Source of the DNA: Myxococcales bacterium
GTDB taxonomy: Bacteria > Myxococcota_A > Polyangia > Polyangiales > Ga0077539
DNA length: 64,000 bases
Direction: 5' to 3'
Assembly: GCA_016792845.1 (NCBI GenBank)
Contig: JAEUKH010000028.1
Span: forward strand, 1 to 64,000
The position numbers and the translations under genes were made by a program. The notes under the pieces were generated by a model. The model did no database searches, was not told the origin of the DNA, and was given only the letters and a program-made list of their open reading frames with translations. Shown here piece after piece: positions 54,820 through 64,000 of this stretch (positions within the stretch are counted from its first letter, which is position 1; the number at the start of each line of letters is the position of its first letter).

Positions 54820-56391
54820 ATGCGGGTCGAGTTTCTCTTTGTTGCGCTCTTCTTGATCGCCACCGCGGTGGCGCTCGCAGCGCGTTGGCTGCGGGTGCCG
54901 TACACGGTCGCCCTGGTGGTGGCGGGGCTCTGCCTCGGCAACACGCACATCGTGTCGCCCCCGCACCTCACCAAAGAGCTTCTCTACGCGGTGTTTCTGC
55001 CGGGGCTCCTCTTCGAGGCGGCCTTCCATCTTGAGTACAAAAAGTTCCTCAAGAACAAGCTCGCGGTCTCGGCTCTGGCGGCGCCGGGCCTCGTGGTGGC
55101 CATCGGGCTCACCGCGGTGCTCTTGAAGCCTGCGGCCAACTGGCTGCACTTCATCGACCAGTTCAGCTACGCCGACGGGCTGGTGTTCGCGGCGCTCCTC
55201 GCGGCCACCGACCCGATCGCCGTGGTGGGCCTCTTCAAGAGCCTCGGGGCCCCCAAACGGCTGGCCATTCTGGTCGAAGGCGAGAGCCTCCTCAACGACG
55301 GCACCGCGGTGGTGATCTTCACCGTGATCGTCGGCGCGGTGTCAGGCGGGAGCTTCAGCCTCGCGGCGAGCCTCGTCGATTTTCTGCGGGTCGTGGGCAT
55401 GGGCCTCGGCATCGGCCTCGCGGTCGGATACGGCATTTCGAAGGCGATCCAGCGCATCGAAGACCCGATGATCGAGATCACCCTGACGACCATCGCGGCC
55501 TACGGGTCGTTCGCGCTGGCCGAGCACTTTCACTTCTCAGGGGTCATCGCGACGGTGGCCGCGGGCATGCTCTGCGGCAACTACGGCGCCACCACGGGCA
55601 TGAGCCCCTCGACCCGGCTCGCCGTCGAGTCATTCTGGGAGTACGTCGCCTTCGCGCTCAACAGCGTGGTCTTCTTGATGCTCGGGTTCACCGTGCGCAT
55701 CTCGCAGCTGATCGCGTCGTGGCCTGCCATCGTGGTGGCCTGGCTCGCGCTGATGGCGGGCCGCGCGGTGGTGGTCTACGGCATCGGCGGGCTCTTGCAG
55801 AAGACGCCAGAGCGGGTGCCCTCGCGGTGGCTCGCGGTGATCACCTGGGGTGGCCTCCGCGGGGGGCTCTCGATGGTGCTCGCGCTGGGCCTTCCAGACT
55901 CGCTCGCGCACCGCGAGTTCTTGATCACCCTCACCTTCGGGGCGGTGGTGCTGTCGATCCTCCTTCAGGGCATGACCATGGCGCCGCTTTTGCGACGCCT
56001 CGGGCTTATTCACGCCGGGGCCGCGCGGGCGCAGTACGCGCTCGAACAGGGCGCCCTCCAGACCGTGCAGAGCGCCCTCGGGAGTCTCGACGTGATGGCC
56101 CGCGACGCGGTGCTCGCGCCTGACGTGGTGGCCGAGCTGCGCGCCGAATACGAGGCCCGGGCCCGCGAGATCGGCACGCGCCTCGAAGACCTCCATCTGC
56201 AAGACAGCGAGCTCCGCGAAGAGGCGATGCTGCGCACCCGCAGGGCGCTGATGTTCGCCGAGAAAGACGCCGCGACGCGGCTCGCCCGCAGCGGCAGCCT
56301 CTCGACCGAGGCGGCCGAGGCGCTCATCCGAGACATCGACGCGCGGCTCGTCGCCCTCGACCCGGTGCGCGGGGGCGATGATGGGGCGTAG
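54820..56391 (+). CDS. CPA1-type Na+/H+ antiporter (NhaP-like)
   Basis: 523 residues with about 12 TM helices (residues about 3-410) and a cytoplasmic helical tail to the C terminus. Key ion-site blocks are AATDPIAVV and LVEGESLLNDGTAVVIF (ND motif typical of the CPA1 group), and TWGGLRGGLSMVLALGLP near 350. It exchanges sodium (or potassium) for protons. The tail, rich in Arg/Glu (residues about 415-515), may be regulatory. Stands as a single gene. Confidence 0.92.
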   Translation: MRVEFLFVALFLIATAVALAARWLRVPYTVALVVAGLCLGNTHIVSPPHLTKELLYAVFLPGLLFEAAFHLEYKKFLKNKLAVSALAAPGLVVAIGLTAVLLKPAANWLHFIDQFSYADGLVFAALLAATDPIAVVGLFKSLGAPKRLAILVEGESLLNDGTAVVIFTVIVGAVSGGSFSLAASLVDFLRVVGMGLGIGLAVGYGISKAIQRIEDPMIEITLTTIAAYGSFALAEHFHFSGVIATVAAGMLCGNYGATTGMSPSTRLAVESFWEYVAFALNSVVFLMLGFTVRISQLIASWPAIVVAWLALMAGRAVVVYGIGGLLQKTPERVPSRWLAVITWGGLRGGLSMVLALGLPDSLAHREFLITLTFGAVVLSILLQGMTMAPLLRRLGLIHAGAARAQYALEQGALQTVQSALGSLDVMARDAVLAPDVVAELRAEYEARAREIGTRLEDLHLQDSELREEAMLRTRRALMFAEKDAATRLARSGSLSTEAAEALIRDIDARLVALDPVRGGDDGA

Positions 56392-56431
56392 ACCGTGACG
56401 GCGTGGCGGTTGTAGCGTCGCGCCCATCGTG

Positions 56432-58357
<1,926 letters not shown>

Positions 58358-58364
58358 GACCGCG

Positions 58365-59258
58365 GTGACCCGGGCCCTCTCACCCGCGCTCATGCAGAGC
58401 CTTGAGACGGGGCTCCTCGCGCCCCTCGCAGAGCGCGTGCGCGGCGACCACACCCTTTACCTCGCGCTCCGGGGCGAGGGGCTGAACCTCTACTACCGCG
58501 GCGCCAACCTCATGCGCGTCGACCGCGCCGCGAAGGGCTTCGAGGTCTTCTTCGACGATGCCTACGCCTCGCCGGGGCCCTCGCCGGCGCCCTCGCGCAC
58601 GCGGCTCACCGCGGCCCCCGAGCTCGCGGCCTGGTGCGACGCGCTCGCCGCGATGAAAGACTGCGTCGACCGCTACCTCGCGCGTCACGGCAAGGCCGAG
58701 CGGGCGCTGCAACAGCGGCTCGTCGACGAGAACAACCGCGGCCGCGTCGCGCGCCAGTCAGACGTCTTCATCGCCGACATCGAGTACGCCGAGGGCGACG
58801 CGCGCTTTGACGCCCTCGGTGTGCTCTGGTCTGCCGAGAGCGCCCATCGCAAAGACGACACCCGCGCGCGCCTCGTGCTGCTTGAGCTGAAGTACGGCGA
58901 CGAGGCCCTCACCGGCGCGGCGGGCCTTGAGGCGCACCTCGCCGACCTCGCGAGGCTCTTCGCGACCCCCGGGCGCATCGCCGCGCTCGAAGCCGAGGTG
59001 CTCGCGATGTTCGAGCAGCAGCGGGCCCTCGGGCTGATCAACGTCGGCAAGCCCCTCCGCGCCTTCGGTGCGGGGCCGCCGTGGGCGCTGCTCGTGCTCG
59101 CGAACCACAACCCGCGGAGCGAGGTGCTGCGTCGCATCCTCGCGGGCCTCGGGCCCTTGCCCTTCGAGCTGCGGATCGCCCGCGCGAGTTTGATGGGCCT
59201 CGGGCTCTACGAGGCGTCGATGCGCACCGTCGACGCGGCGCTGAGAGAGGGTGTTTGA
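58365..59258 (+). CDS. PD-(D/E)XK-like protein of unknown function
   Basis: 297 residues from a GTG at 58365, 7 bp after the peptidase stop. Residues about 25-60 carry LYLALRGEGLNLYYRGANLMRV. The centre shows RFDALGVLWS and, about 25 residues on, RARLVLLELKYGDEAL; an Asp in one strand and E-x-K in the next is the PD-(D/E)XK nuclease pattern. A helical C-terminal segment follows. It has no restriction or methylase partner. Whether it cuts DNA is unknown; a similar YYRG...ELK protein group exists in many bacteria without a defined role. Confidence 0.6.
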   Translation: MTRALSPALMQSLETGLLAPLAERVRGDHTLYLALRGEGLNLYYRGANLMRVDRAAKGFEVFFDDAYASPGPSPAPSRTRLTAAPELAAWCDALAAMKDCVDRYLARHGKAERALQQRLVDENNRGRVARQSDVFIADIEYAEGDARFDALGVLWSAESAHRKDDTRARLVLLELKYGDEALTGAAGLEAHLADLARLFATPGRIAALEAEVLAMFEQQRALGLINVGKPLRAFGAGPPWALLVLANHNPRSEVLRRILAGLGPLPFELRIARASLMGLGLYEASMRTVDAALREGV

Positions 59259-59264
59259 GCGCGC

Positions 59265-60311
59265 TCAGCGCCCGGCGGCGCGCACGCGATCCATGAAGGG
59301 TTGGTCGCAGATGGTGCCGACGAGGCGGGCGCGGGTGCGGGTAAACACGTCGGCCCACTGCTGGCGCTCGGCGGCGGAGTAGGTCACCGCGGTCACGCCG
59401 CGGGTCGTCATCGAGGTGAGGGCGGCCTGGTCGTCGCGCTGGGCGTTGCGGCCGATGAGCCCCATGAACTGACCGACCACCTCGCGCAGCGTGGCCTGCT
59501 GCTCGGGCGTGAGGGTGTCGAGCGCGCGGCGTGACATCACGAGGCCGCCCACGCCGTAGCTGTTGGCGCCCTCGCTCATGAAGCGCATGGTCTGGGCCCA
59601 CTGGAGCGCGACCGCGGCGAGCGGCGGGGCCACCACGGTGTCGACCCGGTTGGTCTGAATCGCGCCCAACACCTCGGGCAGCGACAGGGGTACGCCCGAA
59701 GCGCCCACCTCGGCGTAGAGGGCGGGCAAGATGCGGTCGTCGCGCCACTGCCACGGGTGCGCGGCGCGGAGCTGCGTGGGCGTGCGAATCTCTTGGGTCG
59801 AGAAGAGCCGCGGGGTGCCGCTCTCGCGCCACGCGAGGATGGTGAAGCCCTCGCCCTGGAAGGCGGTCTCGATGTCGGGCGCCAGCGCCGCCCGCGCCCG
59901 CTCCATCGCCTCTTGGTTGGGGAACATGCCCGGCAGCATGAACGCCGCCGTCGGGCGATAGATGTTGCTGAGCCCGGTGCCCGTGAACACCCCCGAGTCG
60001 AGGCGCCCCGAGCGCATCTTGCGGATCACCTCAGACTCGTCGCCCTGAAGGCCGCCGGGGTAGAACCTGAACGACACCGCGTTGCCGGTGCGGCGGCGGA
60101 GCTCGCGGTTCATCGCGTCGAGGCCGCGCATCCAGGTCGAGCCCGCGGGGGCGAGCGTCGCGAGCGAGAGCACACGGGCCGCAGCGGGCGCCGTGCCCGG
60201 CGTACCCGGCGTCGCGGGCGTGCCCGGCGGTTGGGGCTGAGCGCCCACCGCAGAAGCCAGCACTGCGCCAAAAGTCAAAGCCAACAAGCCCCGTGTGATC
60301 GCGCGTCGCAT
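59265..60311 (-). CDS. TRAP-type solute-binding protein DctP
   Basis: 348 residues from the ATG at 60311. A signal peptide (to about ASAVGA) is followed by a Pro/Thr/Gly-rich spacer and the DctP fold: SLATLAPAGSTWMRGLDAMNREL, RFYPGGLQGDESEVIRKMRSGRLDSG, and GVGGLVMSRRALDTLTPEQQ. DctP binds organic acids for tripartite transporters. No dctQ or dctM is adjacent, so it may work with distant genes or as a sensor. Divergent from the GTPase gene, with 67 bp between. Confidence 0.9.
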   Translation of the reverse strand: MRRAITRGLLALTFGAVLASAVGAQPQPPGTPATPGTPGTAPAAARVLSLATLAPAGSTWMRGLDAMNRELRRRTGNAVSFRFYPGGLQGDESEVIRKMRSGRLDSGVFTGTGLSNIYRPTAAFMLPGMFPNQEAMERARAALAPDIETAFQGEGFTILAWRESGTPRLFSTQEIRTPTQLRAAHPWQWRDDRILPALYAEVGASGVPLSLPEVLGAIQTNRVDTVVAPPLAAVALQWAQTMRFMSEGANSYGVGGLVMSRRALDTLTPEQQATLREVVGQFMGLIGRNAQRDDQAALTSMTTRGVTAVTYSAAERQQWADVFTRTRARLVGTICDQPFMDRVRAAGR

Positions 60312-60378
60312 TGAGCGCCGAATGTGGCCGATGACTCCGGTCGTTGCAACGACCTCGAAGGCGACTACCCTCGGAATT

Positions 60379-61632
60379 ATGAGCGATGTGCGAAGGCCAG
60401 AAGATCCGCACGGCGCCGCCGAGGCCCTCGACGGCCTCGATGAGCTGCTGCGGCGCATCCCCGGAGCGTCGAAAATTGTTGGGGAAGTTCGCGATCTTCG
60501 GGCGCTCCTTGTGCAGTCTCGGGTGCCGCGCGTAGCGGCGCTCGGGCGGCGCGGCGCGGGCAAGAGCGCGCTCGGAAACGCGCTCCTCGGCGTGAATCAA
60601 CTCGCGGTCGGCGCCGTCGAAGACACGACCCGCGAGGCGGCGCTGCACACGCTCACGGTGCAGGGCCGCGCGCTCGATTGGGTCGACACGCCGGGCCTCC
60701 GCGCGGGCGACGCGCCGACGCGCCGCGAGGCCGTGCGGGGCTGCCTCCTGGCGACGCGGCCCGACGCGGTGCTCTTGTGCTTTCGCGCGAGCGAGGTTGG
60801 CGCCGGGCTCGACGAAGACGTTGCGACGATGCGGGCGGTGCTGCAAGGGGTCGAGCGGCTCGCGGGCGGCGCGCCGCGCTGCCTGGCGGTGGTGACCCGG
60901 GTCGATGAGCTCGCGCCGCGGCGGGTGAAGGCGCCGCCCTACGATCAGGTCGAGGCCAAGCGCGCCGCCATCGAGGCCGCGGTGGGGGCGGTGCGCCGGG
61001 GGCTCGCGGCCCAAGGGTTGAGCGTCGACGACGTGGTGCCCGTCGGGGCCTACCAACGCTTCGACGCCGACGGCGCCCGCGAGGTCGACTGGCGGTGGAA
61101 CCTTGAGACCCTCAGCGTGCGGCTCTTCGAGCTCCTCCCGCGCGAGGCCCAGCTTGAGGCCGCGCGGGCCATCGAGCGCGGTTGGGTCTTGCGCCGCCGT
61201 GTGGCCATGCGGCTCGTGGGCGCTGCGACCAGTGTGGCGATGGCGGTGGGCGCGACGCCGCTCCCGGTGGCCGACCTCGCGCTGCTGGTGCCCTTGCAGG
61301 CGGCGATGTTGAGCGGCGTGGTGTACGCCTCAGGGCGCCGTCTGGGGCCGCGAACGCTCACCGAGTGGCTCGGGGGCCTCGGGCTCGGCGCAGGGCTCGG
61401 GATGGCCCTCCGCGAGGCCGTACGGGCCGTCTTGCGGGTGGTGCCTGCGATCGGCACGACGGTCTCGGGCGCGGTGGCCGCGAGCGGCACCTGGGCCCTC
61501 GGCGTGGCGGCCGTTCGGCATTTCGTCGACGGCGCCTCGGTGGCCGAGAGCCGCGCGCGCTTCGACGAGGCCCTCGCCGCGGGCCCGGGCGACGAGACCG
61601 AGGCCCCCGACGAGGGCGAGGGCGAGCCGTGA
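60379..61632 (+). CDS. Membrane GTPase with DUF697/YcjF-like domain
   Basis: 417 residues from the ATG at 60379. An Era/dynamin-like G domain (about 50-240) has G1 GRRGAGKS (Lys62), G3 VDTPG and G4 TRVD. The C-terminal part (about 275-385) is a hydrophobic helical DUF697-type domain (LVGAATSVAMAVGATPLPVADLALLVPLQAAML, AVRAVLRVVPAIGTTVSGAVAASGTWALG) that should enter the membrane. Its stop overlaps the next gene by GTGA. The pairing with a second G-domain protein is the main clue to its role. Confidence 0.85.
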   Translation: MSDVRRPEDPHGAAEALDGLDELLRRIPGASKIVGEVRDLRALLVQSRVPRVAALGRRGAGKSALGNALLGVNQLAVGAVEDTTREAALHTLTVQGRALDWVDTPGLRAGDAPTRREAVRGCLLATRPDAVLLCFRASEVGAGLDEDVATMRAVLQGVERLAGGAPRCLAVVTRVDELAPRRVKAPPYDQVEAKRAAIEAAVGAVRRGLAAQGLSVDDVVPVGAYQRFDADGAREVDWRWNLETLSVRLFELLPREAQLEAARAIERGWVLRRRVAMRLVGAATSVAMAVGATPLPVADLALLVPLQAAMLSGVVYASGRRLGPRTLTEWLGGLGLGAGLGMALREAVRAVLRVVPAIGTTVSGAVAASGTWALGVAAVRHFVDGASVAESRARFDEALAAGPGDETEAPDEGEGEP

Positions 61633-62441
61633 CCGAGCCCGCGGTCGGCGTCGGCGCGGCGATCGAGGCCGCGCTCCGCGGGCCGCCGCGTTCGACCTCG
61701 GCGTACCTCGGGCTCGCCGCATTGGGAGCCTCGCTCGGGCGCGGTCTCGCGCCGCGGGTGATGGTGTGCGGGCGTTCGGGCAGCGGTCGCTCGACCCTGC
61801 TCGCGGCCCTCGGCGCGTCGCGTCTGGCGCCCTGGGGTGGGCTCGATTGGTGGCATCACGCGGGCGGGGCCCTCATGGCCGAGATACCGGGGTTTCAGGG
61901 CCCCCTCGGGGCCTCGGCGGCGAGCCTCGGGGCGGCGCTCGCGCGGGTCTGGCGCCCCGAGACTGTGGCCTTCGTCGTGCCCGCGAGCGAGGTCGACGCG
62001 GCCATCGACGACGACCTCTCGGCCCTCGCGACGGTGCTCGCGGCGTGTGAGGTGCGCCCGCGGGTGGTGGCGCTCTTGAGCCGCGTCGACGAGCTCGACC
62101 CGCCCGATCTGTGGCCGCCCGAGGGCACCGAGAAGTTGCGCGCGATCGCCCGCGCCGAAGCGAGAATTCGAGCGCACTTCGAGCGCTTTCGCATCGGCGA
62201 GGGCGTCGAAGTCGTACCCCTCTCGGCGCTCGAAGAAGAAGACTACCCCCGCCGGTGGAACCTCGACCCAGTCGCCCGCGCCCTCGGTGCCGGTGCCCCA
62301 TCGTCGGGGCAGCTCTCGGCCCTCGACGCCTTCTCGAAGCTCGTCGCTCGGTGCGTCGATGAGGGGCTCGCGCTGCGTCACGACGGGGGCGATCGCGGGG
62401 GGCTCATCGCGCGCCTCGCGCACCGTGGAGACCTGGGGTAG
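61629..62441 (+). CDS. Degenerate GTPase paired with the DUF697 GTPase
   Basis: 270 residues from a GTG at 61629. The G domain is recognisable but altered: G1 is GRSGSGRST with the P-loop lysine replaced by Arg54, G3 is reduced to EIPGF, while a G4-like SRVDEL remains. It would bind GTP poorly and not hydrolyse it by the usual route. No membrane segment. Coupling to the canonical GTPase by GTGA overlap suggests a heterodimer in which this subunit is regulatory. Confidence 0.7.
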   Translation: MTEPAVGVGAAIEAALRGPPRSTSAYLGLAALGASLGRGLAPRVMVCGRSGSGRSTLLAALGASRLAPWGGLDWWHHAGGALMAEIPGFQGPLGASAASLGAALARVWRPETVAFVVPASEVDAAIDDDLSALATVLAACEVRPRVVALLSRVDELDPPDLWPPEGTEKLRAIARAEARIRAHFERFRIGEGVEVVPLSALEEEDYPRRWNLDPVARALGAGAPSSGQLSALDAFSKLVARCVDEGLALRHDGGDRGGLIARLAHRGDLG

Positions 62442-62451
62442 TCGGCTTGTC

Positions 62452-63936
62452 TTACTGGTTGTTCAGCCAGATCGGGGCGCTCACGAGGTACTGCGTCTCG
62501 GGCCCCGGCGGGCCAGGCTCGGGGCTCGCATAGACGACCGCCCAGACGAGGCCCTCGGTGTCGAGGGTCGGCTCCCAAGACTGAACGTTGCCGTTGAGAA
62601 CCTCGGTGCCGGTCGGGCCGACCACCCGCGCGGGGGTGTCGAAGCGGTCGTTGCGGTTGGTGTAGAGCCTGAAGATCCACCGCGCGGTGTTGCCCGCGAG
62701 GTTCGCCCGCACCCGGAGACGGAGGCTCTCGCGCGGCCCGAGGGTCGAGCCCATCAGCGCCTCGGGGCTGCCGTCGCCGTGGAGGCTCAGCACGCGGATC
62801 CAGTTGCGTTGGTTGCCGGGGTGATTGGCGAAGCTCACATGGCGCCTCACGCTCTCGCGGAGGGTCGCGCGGTACCGGGCGGGGCTCCACGCGCGGCGGT
62901 CGACCCAGAGGCCGAAGCCCTTGGCTTGCTCGGCGCCGGGGTAAAACCGGTGCATGTCACTGTCCCACACGGGCGAGAGCTGCCAGCGCCCGTTGAGGAA
63001 GCGGAAGTACGCGTTCAGCCCGTCGACCTGGTTGTTGCCGTTGCCGCCGTCGTCGTTGCCGCCGTTGAGCTCGATGAGCTCGGTGTTGGGGTGACGGCTC
63101 GGGTCGTCGTCGCGGTACGCGGCGTCATCGTCGTTGAACCACGCGGTCGGCCCAGACGGGTGCGTGATCACGGCCCAGGCTTGCGTTCTTGCAAGGTCGC
63201 GCTGGTATTGGGGCCAGCTCGTGTAGCCCTGCACGTTGAGGGCGGGGCCGAATTCGTCGGCGCCGATGTTCTGAACGACCTGGTGCCAGGCTTCGTAGAC
63301 GCGGCTCCCGTTGGGTCGCACATACCCCAGGCGGTACTCGACGCCGCAGCCTGCGAAGTGAGCGTCGTCGGTGGCCTCGCGGGCGCGGGCGCTGCACTGG
63401 TCGAACTCCTGGGCCGAGATTCCGCCGTTGTTGACGGGCGTTTGGGCGTGGTCGGTGATCCACACGAAGTCGGCGCCGAGGGCGTGGGCGCGGTTCATCA
63501 TCGCGAGGGCGGGGTGGTCACCGTCGCCTGAGAAGTTCGAATGGACGTGCCCGTCACCCCACACCGGGTCTGGGTACGCGGCGGGGTCGATGCGCTCAGA
63601 GTCCCACCAGAAGCGTCGCGTCGGCGTTGGCGCAGGCGCGTCTCGGGGCGCGGGCGCATCGCTGGGCCCGGGCGCATCGCGTGGCGCTCCGAGGTCTTGG
63701 GGCGCGGGTCGGTCAACGCCGGCGTCGCGCGTCGCGTCGTCGTTGAGGGCGTCGAAGCGTGGGGCGTCGGGCGTCGCGGCGCCATCGAGGAGCGCCTCGG
63801 TCGCGTCGGCCGCGGCGGTCGCGTCGTGTGGCATCGCCGCGTCGAGGCCGTCGACGCGGGGCGCTGGCGCCGAGTTGCCGCAGCCCATCGCCGAGAGCAA
63901 GAGCAGAGCGCCGAGGGGGCGTGAAGGCGGCCGCAT
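62452..63936 (-). CDS. PHP-domain (CehA/McbA-like) metallohydrolase lipoprotein
   Basis: 494 residues. Lipoprotein signal peptide (lipobox near MGC, residues 17-19) and a long Asp/Ala/Pro-rich stalk (about 25-105). The PHP-type metal motifs are GDGHVHSNFSGDGDH (HxH), WITDHAQT, VITHPSG and WDSDMH. A beta-rich C-terminal region follows (about 370-494). CehA/McbA proteins hydrolyse esters or phosphoesters; here the enzyme would be outside the cell or in the periplasm. Nothing was found in the last 64 bases of the window beyond its start region. Confidence 0.85.
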   Translation of the reverse strand: MRPPSRPLGALLLLSAMGCGNSAPAPRVDGLDAAMPHDATAAADATEALLDGAATPDAPRFDALNDDATRDAGVDRPAPQDLGAPRDAPGPSDAPAPRDAPAPTPTRRFWWDSERIDPAAYPDPVWGDGHVHSNFSGDGDHPALAMMNRAHALGADFVWITDHAQTPVNNGGISAQEFDQCSARAREATDDAHFAGCGVEYRLGYVRPNGSRVYEAWHQVVQNIGADEFGPALNVQGYTSWPQYQRDLARTQAWAVITHPSGPTAWFNDDDAAYRDDDPSRHPNTELIELNGGNDDGGNGNNQVDGLNAYFRFLNGRWQLSPVWDSDMHRFYPGAEQAKGFGLWVDRRAWSPARYRATLRESVRRHVSFANHPGNQRNWIRVLSLHGDGSPEALMGSTLGPRESLRLRVRANLAGNTARWIFRLYTNRNDRFDTPARVVGPTGTEVLNGNVQSWEPTLDTEGLVWAVVYASPEPGPPGPETQYLVSAPIWLNNQ

Positions 63937-64000
63937 CGAGAGAGTGTAAGCGAAACCGAGGGCCGCGCGTGGGCCTCAGTCGGGCGTGTAGGCGCACCGG

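Overview
The window is very GC-rich chromosomal DNA with dense, mostly short-spaced genes on both strands. The gene content fits a large-genome predatory or soil deltaproteobacterium of the Myxococcota (Polyangia-like): a eukaryotic-type Ser/Thr kinase with a C-terminal membrane segment, cysteine-rich and Asp/Ala/Pro-stalked lipoproteins, an orphan DctP protein, many one-component regulators, and frequent 4-bp ATGA/GTGA gene overlaps. This placement is an inference from gene style; there is no rRNA or other marker in the window. No tRNA, rRNA or CRISPR array was seen.

Layout. 0-3.4 kb: a decayed IS3-like transposase at the left edge, then a PadR regulator and a cytochrome c/unknown/chromate-transporter (chrA) operon. 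3.4-6.2 kb: a reverse-strand sulfur-stress operon (ArsR-rhodanese fusion, persulfide-dioxygenase-type hydrolase, MFS transporter) with a perfect palindromic operator in its promoter. 6.9-10.2 kb: a DraRnl-type RNA ligase, a small protein, an MscS channel, a universal-stress-protein remnant and a cystathionine beta-synthase-type enzyme. 10.4-13.0 kb: a tight four-gene operon (Gre-like factor, thymidylate-kinase-like enzyme, MoaA-like radical SAM protein, P-loop kinase). 13-18.7 kb: LysR/pirin, CopD-like protein, zinc alcohol dehydrogenase, a beta-propeller protein. 18.7-23.2 kb: a three-gene overlapping operon joining a 1012-residue membrane ATPase, an MscS channel and a small two-TM protein. 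23.3-30 kb: UvrA-like protein, Fur/PerR-katG pair, guanosine-inosine kinase gsk. 30-34.4 kb: SDRs, TetR, methyltransferase, YCII and VOC proteins.

34.5-37 kb is an accessory insertion: an AT-richer DUF4062 gene and an Rpn-type PD-(D/E)XK nuclease, bracketed by 13-bp direct repeats. 37-39.2 kb holds VOC proteins with TetR and MarR regulators. 39.28-39.59 kb is a repeat element with perfect 55-bp inverted arms. 39.6-45.3 kb contains 3-hydroxybutyrate dehydrogenase/hydrolase, SulP permease and fatty-acid desaturase units; three intergenic copies of TGTTGC-N3-GCAACA suggest one regulon. 45.3-48.8 kb: DUF2239, alpha/beta hydrolase, MerR, YdeI, DUF420. 48.8-51.5 kb: a TROVE-like/vWA protein with an overlapping partner. 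51.5-54.7 kb: Ser/Thr kinase and a lipoprotein made of about 15 tandem knottin-like units. 54.8-63.9 kb: CPA1 antiporter, S9 peptidase, PD-(D/E)XK-like protein, DctP, a GTPase/pseudo-GTPase pair and a PHP-domain lipoprotein.

The strongest candidates for undescribed systems are the ATPase-MscS operon (18.7-23.2 kb), the Gre/TMK/radical-SAM/kinase operon (10.4-13.0 kb), the TROVE-like/vWA pair (48.9-51.5 kb), the GTPase/pseudo-GTPase pair (60.4-62.4 kb) and the tandem-knottin lipoprotein (53.1-54.7 kb).
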